A stretch of 64,000 bases of DNA from Mesostigma viride (Eukaryota > Streptophyta > Mesostigmatophyceae > Mesostigmatales > Mesostigmataceae). The number at the start of each line of letters is the position of its first letter. Position 1 is the first letter of the stretch. Under the pieces are notes generated by a model that saw nothing but the letters and a program-made list of their open reading frames with translations, ran no database searches and was not told the DNA's origin. The translations under genes were made by a program, and so were the position numbers. Location: positions 458,721-522,720 of the forward strand of contig RPFO01000041.1 in assembly GCA_009746045.1 (NCBI GenBank), read 5' to 3'. Shown here piece after piece: positions 1 to 6,889 of this stretch.

Positions 1-250
1 TGGATATAGGATGCCAGCATAGGATGTAGATGTTTGCCAGAATTAGGCCAGCAGATGTGCGAATGCCAGCATAACACACTGATATTTTTGAATGACTTGG
101 AAAAGATGTGAATGTTCTGGCCCAAACGTAAAAAATATCTAAGTGCCATAGTATATTTAAGTATCTGTAGTTAGGAACAGGCCACGTGGCAGCCACAAAG
201 CCCGAGGGTAGCCAGCCGAATCTGTAGTACGAGATCCGACGGTTACGGAA

Positions 251-300
251 CGGACGGGTACGGACGGGTACGGACGGGTACGGACGGGTACGGACGGGTA
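251..300. repeat. 10-bp tandem repeat, five perfect units
   Basis: The unit CGGACGGGTA is repeated five times without change, and partial units continue on both sides. I see no coding frame or known function; it is a simple GC-rich minisatellite. Confidence 0.9.
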
Positions 301-516
301 CGGCCAGTACGGAAAGGACGCGGCACGCGGAATCCCGTGGACCACCGCGGGGCCCCCGTGGGTCCCGGCGTTTTTTAGGTTCCAGGGTTAAGATTACGGG
401 CGCCCCTTGGTTCTGGACCCTTTGGTAACCCTTTGGTATACGGTGTACCGTCATTGCAGTTGAATAGAATTATAAACATATAATGATTTCGTGGTGTGGT
501 GCATACATCGTGACGT

Positions 517-553
517 GGTTTATAGTCATGACGGTATTGCATGACGATAAACC
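517..553. other. imperfect inverted repeat / hairpin
   Basis: GGTTTAT-A-GTCATG at the left pairs with CATGAC-G-ATAAACC at the right around a 9-base loop, giving about 13 paired bases with one mismatch. Part of the arm (ATGACGGT) also pairs with ACCGTCAT near 446-453, so alternative folds exist. Its role is unknown. Confidence 0.6.
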
Positions 554-939
554 AATAATGTCCCATAACAATTGGGGGCCATTACGGGCACCAGAACCCG
601 AGCGGGCGAGGCGCGTCTGGAACTTCCTTCAAAACCATGCGCGAGGAGGAACGGTACGTAAGCGGCAACCCGGGCGAACCGTGGTAAGCGAACAAGTGTT
701 TGGATCCAGCGCTTTGGTTCTCGATTCTAAAAACGCACAAACTCACTCACGTTTTCGTTTTTGGCAGCATGTCGTCCCACTCCTTCATGGCGAGTTTCAG
801 ATTCGCGCCTTTCATGTTTTCTTTTGGTTTTTGCGTGTGTCCGCTGCGTCTCCCTTTCGTGGTTGCCCTTTTATCCTTTGCTCTACTGACCATCTCCGGC
901 GGTTATAAATCTCTCTGGATTCGTAACCGCCACACGAAC

Positions 940-1010
940 GTTCTGGTAGCTCAGTGGAAGAGCGTCGGCCTTATGAACCGAAAGTTGCGAGTTCGAATCT
1001 CGCCCAGAAC
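940..1010 (+). tRNA. tRNA-Ile (anticodon UAU)
   Basis: A 71-base cloverleaf is visible. The acceptor arms GTTCTGG (940-946) and CCAGAAC (1004-1010) pair perfectly. The D arm is GCTC/GAGC around AGTGGAA, and the T arm GCGAG-TTCGAAT-CTCGC (987-1003) pairs perfectly. The anticodon loop is CTTATGA (970-976), giving anticodon UAU at 972-974, which reads AUA (Ile). The variable loop has five bases. The last anticodon-stem pair (969:977) is C-A, a mismatch. There is no intron and CCA is not encoded. Internal promoter boxes are implied by the D and T arms. The gene sits 34 bases before a small ORF on the same strand. tRNA genes occur both in nuclear genomes and in large algal viruses, so this does not settle the origin of the flank. 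Confidence 0.88.
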
Positions 1011-1014
1011 ATCG

Positions 1015-1037
1015 AAATTTTCTCGAACTTTCTTATA
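1015..1037 (+). promoter_or_regulatory. candidate promoter motif, copy 1
   Basis: AAATTTT-n3-GAACTT-n3-(A/T)ATA lies 7 bases before the ATG at 1045. A closely matching copy lies before the ATG at 1361. The shared A/T-rich motif so close to two starts suggests a short promoter of the kind used by large DNA viruses, but this is inference from two examples. Confidence 0.35.
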
Positions 1038-1044
1038 CAACCAC

Positions 1045-1311
1045 ATGGCACAGTGCAGTGCGAAGACCAAGGACAATCACAAATGCAACAACGCGGCCCG
1101 AAAGGGCTACAAGACGTGCGCCGCCCACGCTCGAAAGTCGCGGAAGCACTCCGCGCACCAAGGCGGGTTCACGTGTCCTATGCGAGATCTGACCGCGGTC
1201 GAATCGACCCCCGTCCCGGGAGGCGATTTGAACGCAGGAGGGTATTCGGATTACGCGACGCCAGCCACGCACTCCATAGCCCAGCGCAGGTACCGAAAGA
1301 AGAGGCGCTAG
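1045..1311 (+). CDS. small Cys/His zinc-binding protein (hypothetical)
   Basis: An 88-residue basic protein starting at ATG 1045. The N-terminal 30 residues hold CSAKTKDNHKC, then KGYKTC and an AAH end: three cysteines and a histidine spaced by Lys-rich linkers. I recognise this layout (C-x-A-x-T-K...C-K/N-N...G...C-x2-H) from short zinc-ribbon-like domains common in giant viruses and phages. The middle is Ser/His/Lys rich and the C-terminus is strongly basic (RRYRKKRR), which would suit nucleic-acid binding. I chose ATG 1045 because the longer frame upstream runs through the tRNA gene. A candidate promoter motif lies just ahead. The function is otherwise unknown. Confidence 0.55.
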   Translation: MAQCSAKTKDNHKCNNAARKGYKTCAAHARKSRKHSAHQGGFTCPMRDLTAVESTPVPGGDLNAGGYSDYATPATHSIAQRRYRKKRR

Positions 1312-1326
1312 GTCGTGCAGAGTTAA

Positions 1327-1348
1327 AAATTTTGAGAACTTGTAAATA
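1327..1348 (+). promoter_or_regulatory. candidate promoter motif, copy 2
   Basis: AAATTTTGAGAACTTGTAAATA matches the motif at 1015-1037 at most positions and lies 12 bases before the ATG at 1361. A related GTAAATAA word also precedes the tiny ORF at 1699. Confidence 0.35.
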
Positions 1349-1360
1349 ACGGACACACAG

Positions 1361-1480
1361 ATGCCCTCCCACACTCGCTGGACGGAACAAGAGGCCACGC
1401 ACGTTCGTTTTTTGGACATAACGGAACGCAAGCCGCGCAAAATACCGCCGCCTGACGCACAAGTGACAACGAGTCGTTAG
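1361..1480 (+). CDS. tiny ORF, 39 residues (hypothetical)
   Basis: This short frame (MPSHTRWTEQEATHVRF...) follows a candidate promoter motif. Its DNA shares words with the tiny ORF at 1699: GTAAATAA upstream, and an (A/G)AACAAGAGGCC-type block encoding QEA followed by a histidine. That likeness is the only reason to list it. No domain is recognised, and it may be non-coding. Confidence 0.25.
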   Translation: MPSHTRWTEQEATHVRFLDITERKPRKIPPPDAQVTTSR

Positions 1481-1698
1481 GATGGCCGAGTAGAGCACGG
1501 CAATGTGGGAGATTCCTTCTGGACGGAACGCAGGGCCGAGGCGTACTCGGCGCACAATTTAGCTCCCTCCGTGCTCATTCGCACCGTCGACCCTATATCT
1601 TTATCGTCGCTCGTGGCAGTTTCTACGCTATAACAACAACCCATGGGCGTGCACACATTGTGAATGCGAAAAGGTTTTTTCATTGATTATCGTAAATA

Positions 1699-1812
1699 AT
1701 GCATGAATTGCACGGACAGACGCCCTACATGTACGCTATGGATTTGCAGACACAAGAGGCCCGCGCGCATCGTATCCTTTCGCGACTGTTTCAAAACCCC
1801 CGTCATCTCTAG
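1699..1812 (+). CDS. tiny ORF, 37 residues (hypothetical)
   Basis: The frame starts at ATG 1699, directly overlapping the end of CGTAAATAAT, with internal ATGs at 1729 and 1738. The C-terminal half (TQEARAHRILSRLFQNPR) is helix-like and resembles the QEATH block of the ORF at 1361. It ends 15 bases before the stop of the convergent minus-strand gene. No family is recognised. Confidence 0.25.
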   Translation: MHELHGQTPYMYAMDLQTQEARAHRILSRLFQNPRHL

Positions 1813-1827
1813 GACGAAGGAGGAGAA

Positions 1828-2487
1828 CTACTGAAGCACGGTGGTGTTCGAATATTGGTCCACATGTCGCGTCGTAGCACTCGACCACCACCCGGAACGT
1901 TCCCAATGAAATCCGGTCGTACTTCTCCCCGCCATGATTTCCTGACGCTCTAGCTGGTTAAACGTCTTGAACACGAAACTCTGCGCGCGTTCTTGCAGCG
2001 TCCAGTTCCTCCCGGCGACGTCGTACAGCCGCTCCTCCACTCTGCGCCTCATGCTGTTAGACACCCTCAACTCCATCACGTGCACGATGCCTTCCTCCAA
2101 CTCCTCCCAAAGGGCCCACATCTTGTGGATTTTGTCGCCCCGGGGCGTGAAAACGGCGTCCTTGCACTCTTGGAGCCTTTCGGGCGTGAGGGCGGCCATC
2201 ACCCCTCGCAATTGTTCGTCCGTCCTCTGTTGGAGAAGAGGGTCGATGCGGTCGATCTCGGCCTCTTGACGAAACGCCAGTTCTTTGGAAACGGCGAGCT
2301 CCAAGTTCACGTACCGCCTTTTGAGATATTCCTCTTCCAACTTCTCTCGTTTCACCTCCTCGTACGCTTTCTGCGTGGCCCTGTTGATGCCATCGCCGAA
2401 CGGCCAAGACTTTTCCACGATCTTTTTGATGAGTTCCGGGGGGAGGGACTCGTAGGACGCGGGATCTCCTTCACCGATCTCCATCAC
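1828..2487 (-). CDS. hypothetical protein with F-box-like N-terminus
   Basis: A 219-residue charged protein reading from 2487 down. Residues about 12-30 (YESLPPELIKKIVEKSW) fit the start of an F-box (LPxELxxxI), a motif that recruits SCF ubiquitin-ligase adaptors and is common in giant-virus proteins. Residues about 40-160 are rich in Glu, Lys and Arg with heptad-like spacing, suggesting coiled coil. The C-terminus is Trp/Ser rich. There are no membrane segments. The neighbouring genes are on the opposite strand on both sides. The F-box call rests on one short motif; otherwise the function is unknown. Confidence 0.5.
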   Translation of the reverse strand: MMEIGEGDPASYESLPPELIKKIVEKSWPFGDGINRATQKAYEEVKREKLEEEYLKRRYVNLELAVSKELAFRQEAEIDRIDPLLQQRTDEQLRGVMAALTPERLQECKDAVFTPRGDKIHKMWALWEELEEGIVHVMELRVSNSMRRRVEERLYDVAGRNWTLQERAQSFVFKTFNQLERQEIMAGRSTTGFHWERSGWWSSATTRHVDQYSNTTVLQ

Positions 2488-2733
2488 TGCGAGAATGGCG
2501 TGCGAGGACGGGGACCCCTTTCGTCAGAGAGCGGGTGACAATTTCAAATAAGCAACGAACGCTCCTGAACTCTGAATTACTCTAGTACGGGCTTCCATAA
2601 GGGTGGGAAGTGAATGGACGGCCAGATACTCAGACACTCCACGTGGCATTCGTAGGACGGTCCACGTCTGATACGCCGTTTGGGGACCGGTGACGTGGTT
2701 TTCGAAGGTGGCGGACGTTTAAACCTCCCTCAA

Positions 2734-3715
2734 ATGATATGTAAAAGCAAACAACCGATCAAGAAATATGGAGCCATGGAGGCAAACAAGATCATGGAGA
2801 GGTACCTCTGCCCCTCTCGTCCTTTCAGTGACGACGAGCAGGACCCGTTCGAGGGGAAGATCCGCGTAAACGTCGACGGCCAAATATCGGTCATCGACGT
2901 AATAAAGGTTATGTTGTTCATGACTGATGACGGGGCTTTCACAAAGAACTCCGGTATCCACGCCAATGACACGTTCGCAAGGCTTGGCAAAGTCCACCAA
3001 GAGGTTTACTCTCTGTGTGTAAACTTCAAATTCCCCGGTCAAGGGCAGCGAGAGACTCCTGTCACCGACCGAGCCGGGATTCTGACCATCATTCAGTTGC
3101 TTCCAGGCAGAAAGGCCGCCGTTTGTCGCCGTGCCATCACCGTGTTGCTGGAGAGGTACCTCGACGCAGACCCTAGTCTCATCCAGGACCTCCATGATAG
3201 GTATCGTGACAAAACCGGCGAGGAATTCGTCCCGATGTCTCGTTCCGCTCTGGCCGAGACCCCTCGTATCAAGGCGGCAGAGGCTGTAAAGTCAGACATG
3301 CTGGCAATCAAGAACAGCTCGAAAGAAAAGGTGCCTCCTCGCGTGTACGCATTCGTGAACGACGTGAGCAACAAACTCGTCACGGGAGACCACACGGCCA
3401 AGTACCGCGAGAATCAAAAGCTGGTGAAGAGGAGTCAGTCAGGCGACCAGAAACACATTTACGGACGCCATGAGCTCATTGGCAGAATTCTTCCATCTGA
3501 GCCACCAAGGCATGGTATCAAAGGGTGGGGACCCGAAGAAGGTGGCTGTGGATATAGAGGAGGCACTGGCACCCGGGCTAGAGAGAATGGGGCACTATGA
3601 GGAGGCTCGCAAGTACCGTGGTCCTGAGTTCGCAGAGAAGAACAGGATTCTGATGCAGCAGAACCGACTTCTAATCAAAGAGGAGCAGCAGGCAAAGAGG
3701 ATCAAAACGGAGTAG
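2734..3715 (+). pseudogene. algal/giant-virus conserved-domain protein, frameshifted
   Basis: The main frame runs from ATG 2734 (alternatives at 2776 and later) to about 3460; coding character then continues in another frame (3470-3715). The core at about residues 55-150 contains GIHANDTFARLG, then FPGQGQRETPVTDRAG, IIQLLPGRKAAVCRR and LERYLDADPSL. I recognise this pattern (FPGRGQ-x-TPVT...LLPG-x-AA-x-x-RR...RYL-x-GD-x-L) from proteins widespread in algae, other protists and nucleocytoplasmic large DNA viruses, where it is often associated with KilA-N/Bro-like DNA-binding proteins. The C-terminal part (EKNRILMQQNRLLIKEEQQAKRIK) is a helical, probably coiled-coil tail. The frame change lies between 3420 and 3470. 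It could be a mutation, a sequencing error or a short intron. Function in cells is unknown; DNA binding is inference. Confidence 0.55.
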
Positions 3716-3755
3716 CTTTCTCACACCGAAGTGACCACGTGTGGTTTCTGGAAAT

Positions 3756-3985
3756 TCCCTGGCGCCAGGCAGCGTCCTTTATTATTCACACATTCCGAGG
3801 TTCACTATGGCGTAGTCAACCTCTGTTCGAGCCACAAGGAGGTTCAAACGCGGGGTTTCAACTTCCCATTCCCCGGTCCCGGGCATCGATAGTCCTTTAT
3901 TATTCACACATGCCGAGGTGACTTATGGCATAAGTTACTTCAATTCCCCAGTCCCGGGCAGCGAGAGGCCTTTATTACTAGCTCG
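3756..3985 (+). repeat. degenerate ~75-80 bp repeats after the conserved-domain gene
   Basis: Three copies are seen. Each has AATTCCC-C-GG(T/C)-CC-GGGCA-CGA, followed by CCTTTATTA(TTCACACAT-CCGAGGT), at about 3760, 3870 and 3945. The first 30 bases of the unit also match the coding sequence at 3027-3058 of the preceding gene (TTCAAATTCCCCGGTC...GGGCAGCGAGAG), so the repeats may derive from that exon. CCTTTATTA recurs at each unit. Confidence 0.55.
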
Positions 3986-4089
3986 TGGGTCCACTCATTG
4001 AAGCACTTCATGGCTCATGGGTTTACTCATTGAAACACTTTGTTATTCAATCATCAATAAAGTTCCATTTATTACTCATTACATTCAAT

Positions 4090-4192
4090 CAATCAAGTCC
4101 CCAACCCCAAGTCCACAAACCCCCAACCCCAATTCCCCAACCCCAATTCCCAACCCCAAGTATCCCCAAGTCCAAGTCCAAGTCCCCGTCTA
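4090..4192. repeat. C/A-rich low-complexity tract
   Basis: Runs of CCCCAA-TTCCC, CCAAGTCC and CCCCAACCCC form an irregular tandem tract just past the stop of the minus-strand gene. It encodes only Pro-rich shadow frames. AATAAA (4057) lies in the same stretch. Confidence 0.7.
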
Positions 4193-5056
4193 TAGCTCGC
4201 CCACGGGCGTGTAAGAGAACAGCGCCGTCGCCTTGTCGCGCAAGTTCGCCACCCTGTTCTGAATGGCCGCAGCCCCAGAACGGCCCGCAGACGCGCAAGC
4301 CCGCACCACCGTGCTCCTCGCGAAGAAGCTGAACTCCCTCGCCATCACCGCGTAGTCCCGCCTGCGCTCCTCCGGAACCAGAGGAAGCACGTCCTTCAAG
4401 ATGTGCTCGTTCAGAGTCGACAGGGCCAGCGCCTGCGTGCGCAGGGCCGCGCGTTGGTCGATGCGAGCCGCCATCTCCGGAGAAGAGGGCGCGATCTTGG
4501 CCAGGCAGGCGTCCACCGCGTCCCTCTCCGCCCTGACCGCCTTGCACGTGCCCGCCAGCACGCACGGCTGCCTCCACCCCTCCTCGATCTGGGCGTTGCG
4601 GATGTTCCTCCAGATGGCCTCCTGCTCCTTGTCCTCTGCCTTGTCGAGCGGCACCTTGGTGGGCATCTGCCCCCAGCACTTGGCGGGCGTGACCACCATG
4701 AGGGGGTAAACGAGCTTGGCCTCCTGCTCCGGGTCGATGGTCTCAACGCGCGCGGGCTTCCTGTCCTCCCCGGGCAGCAAGAGGAGCCTGTCCACCTTGT
4801 GCTGCTCCCCCGCCGGCGTGGGGAAGACCCTGGCGGCCGGGTTCCTGGTGAGCAGCGCCCTGACCTGCGTGGAGTGCTGCCTGGGCGCGTGAACGGGCAC
4901 GTCCCTGTTGATGAGCAGGTTGTTGGGGAGGATCTGCCTGGGCTGCGGGAAGGGTGCTGCGGCTGCGGCTTGGGCCGAAGGCTGTGCGAGGACGGGGCTT
5001 CTTGCGGCCATGGCGGTGGCCGCGACTTGCAACCTGGCGAGGTGTAACGAACCCAT
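4190..5056 (-). CDS. hypothetical protein
   Basis: I chose ATG 5056 (MGSLHLARLQVAATAMAARS), giving about 288 residues; the frame stays open to 5098 but that part runs into the G1 LTR. The N-terminus is Ala-rich and amphipathic, like an organelle-targeting or low-complexity segment. The middle has EAKLVYPLMVVTPAKCWG. Residues 130-280 are helical and Ala/Arg-rich (EERRRDYAVMAREFSFFARS). No family is recognised. The 3' LTR of the gypsy element ends only 23 bases upstream of the ATG in the same orientation, so the original promoter and any upstream exon have been separated from this gene; the LTR could now be its promoter. Confidence 0.45.
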   Translation of the reverse strand: MGSLHLARLQVAATAMAARSPVLAQPSAQAAAAAPFPQPRQILPNNLLINRDVPVHAPRQHSTQVRALLTRNPAARVFPTPAGEQHKVDRLLLLPGEDRKPARVETIDPEQEAKLVYPLMVVTPAKCWGQMPTKVPLDKAEDKEQEAIWRNIRNAQIEEGWRQPCVLAGTCKAVRAERDAVDACLAKIAPSSPEMAARIDQRAALRTQALALSTLNEHILKDVLPLVPEERRRDYAVMAREFSFFARSTVVRACASAGRSGAAAIQNRVANLRDKATALFSYTPVGEL

Positions 5057-5079
5057 CCGGGTCGTGCGAAAGATCCTAT

Positions 5080-5717
5080 TGTTAAGGTAGGTTATCACCG
5101 GTTTCTTGGCTAACCACGACCACTCTTTGGGAGTGGGATTAACGGAACAGGCGTGGCTTTAGGCCTGTTACGGCTCGCGGTGATTAATATTGCATTAATC
5201 TACACAATCCACATTTAGGATGGAGCTACCAAATGCAGTTGGAATTATGCCCCAGGTTCAGACAGGTGATAACACACACTTTATTCCGAACCAAGAGGAC
5301 GAGACTCTCGTCCTCGGACCAATTTCACCTAGGTCTGCCACCAAGCTGGCAAGAGGCGCCGACATGGCGCCGACCTTCCAGAGAACTCCGAAACATGCAG
5401 TCCACACAAGATCCTCGGGTCGACATCGACCCTCACCTACAGAATCCACGCATGAATACAAGATCTTAACCGGCTGTAAAGTACGCAGCGCGGCGCGACT
5501 GCGCCGGCCCCTAGAAGATCTCATACATCAACCTAGGCCCAAAATAACTAGTCCGAATCACACAAACTATCATAGTTCCATACAAAAGTCCTGACCAAGG
5601 GACAGTTCCCAAATTACGTCCCGAAATGAGTCCCAAAGTCCTACGGACTATGACAACAAGCCAAAATACATAATTTATTCCATTGTTGCGCCCGTTCCAA
5701 GGGTCGGGCACGCAGCA
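5080..5717 (-). repeat. G1 3' LTR
   Basis: On the minus strand the repeat would begin TGCTGCG at 5717, right after a purine tract, and end CCTTAACA at 5080, so it has TG/CA ends and is about 638 bp. An AATAAA signal is near 5283 (minus). The boundaries are inferred from the tract and the termini because the 5' LTR is outside the window. Small plus-strand frames inside it (for example 5220-5594) are not credible genes. Confidence 0.6.
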
Positions 5718-5732
5718 CTCCTCCCCCTCCCC
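5718..5732 (-). promoter_or_regulatory. G1 polypurine tract
   Basis: On the minus strand GGGGAGGGGGAGGAG immediately precedes the TG of the LTR, as expected for the plus-strand primer of a gypsy element. Confidence 0.65.
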
Positions 5733-6025
5733 AGGGGACGGTAGTCTCTACCGTCATAGAGGTGAAGAAGCACGGGAAATTGAAAACACACACAACACTT
5801 AATGCTGAGTAGCCGAGCGGTCGATGATCCTCGCGACCGCAGGTTGACCATAGGGGTACTATGTCCCAACCCTTGTTCTCCAACGGGCCAGTAAAACCAA
5901 TTCCCCCAAAACTCGCCACGCAAGGACAAGTCTTGACGTAGTCAATGTCTCTACCGGCAGAGACAGTTAAAAAGAAAAGAAAGAAAAAGAGAAAACGAAC
6001 GGGGCCCACAGGTCCACTCCGGGAG
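5733..6025 (-). other. G1 untranslated region between ORF3 and the polypurine tract
   Basis: About 290 bases without a gene. A purine run (5968-5999) lies on the plus strand. The word GTAGCCGAGCGGTCGATG resembles a tRNA D-arm, but no cloverleaf can be closed. Confidence 0.5.
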
Positions 6026-6219
6026 TCAGCGACGGCGCAAGGCGGCGGCGTAAGCCGCCTCTCCCCGGGAGGTTGCCCGATCCTCATGGCAACCCGGGTA
6101 CGCGATGAGCTCCTCCTCAAATGCCCATTGCTGAGGAGGCCCCGGATCCCGTCGCCCGATGAGGGACAGGCGATCCCAGGAGCCATCAGGCCACATGGCC
6201 AGGAACGCGGCCATGTACG
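6026..6219 (-). pseudogene. G1 ORF3, C-terminal fragment
   Basis: The last ~64 residues of ORF3 before the TGA at 6026-6028, ending EAAYAAALRRR. The fragment starts exactly at the GTACG target duplication of C1 and is in frame with the ORF3 piece that begins beyond C1 at 14909. It contains the motif WPDGSWDRLSLIGRRDP. Confidence 0.7.
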
Positions 6220-6864
6220 AGTTAGCATTTTGGGCAACCAATATGCTAAGTGGATGCAGTTTGGAAAGACCTTTCCAACGCCGTGCTGACCGCCTGAAAC
6301 AGACAAGGGACGAGAAAGATATCAAGTCCCGAAGTCCTAGCCATCCGTGGCCGACTAGGGTGCAGTCCTCTGGTATAGTGGACAGGACACGTGGCAGGCC
6401 GTGCCTGCACAGGCTTAGCCTGTCTATCACGTGACTGTGGTCCACGTAGACCAGGAGGAGCAGCAGCCTGTGACTAGTAGGGTACTGGAGCTGGCACAGG
6501 GCTGCAAGGATACTAGACCTTGCAGGCTTGTGACAGGTCCTGTACTTCCTAGGTTGCAGAGTCTAGGCAAATCCAGTTCGTCCTGGCTCTGCACTGATGC
6601 CAGTGGACGTTGTGGATTTGCTTGCACCCCTGCACGTGCCTCGTCATGCCGATGGGAACGAGGAACAACGCAAAGGATATAGCTTGGTCATGGGGGATGA
6701 CCAGCTATCTCGGAAAGCACGAACCGTGGGTGCCACCTTGGTCGTGGAAGTGCCCATTGTGGTCGTGGCCTGGTGAACAGATTTAAGGTTGCTGCCTTGC
6801 AACATTGGCTAAGACGCGCTGTGAAAGACCAAGAGCTCACATACGTTGGGAGCTCTTTCTAACT
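6220..6864 (+). repeat. C1 5' LTR
   Basis: It begins AGTTAGC and ends CTAACT, so the ends are inverted but are not the usual TG/CA. The leader that follows (CGTATTATTG) is also found after the 5' LTR of C2, and C3 has CGTATTACAA. Confidence 0.9.
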
Positions 6865-6889
6865 CGTATTATTGTCTCCTTACATCTTC

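Larger units (their letters stand above)
1..939. other. left flank without a convincing gene
   Basis: No open frame here looks coding to me. The stretch contains an 11-base word (ATGCCAGCATA) twice within the first 80 bases and once more inside the piggyBac-like element near 61392. It also holds a run of 10-bp tandem repeats and a hairpin, annotated separately. A 141-residue plus-strand frame (483-908) has low-complexity composition and overlaps the hairpin, so I do not treat it as a gene. Confidence 0.5.

Noticed and set aside
483-908. 141-residue plus-strand ORF before the tRNA
   Set aside because: It overlaps an inverted repeat, has odd composition, and shows no recognisable motif.
5220-5594. 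124-residue plus-strand ORF
   Set aside because: It lies antisense inside the inferred G1 LTR, including its polyadenylation signal region.
5811-5880. tRNA-like D-arm word GTAGCCGAGCGGTCGATG
   Set aside because: No acceptor, anticodon or T arm can be paired; it is part of the G1 untranslated region.
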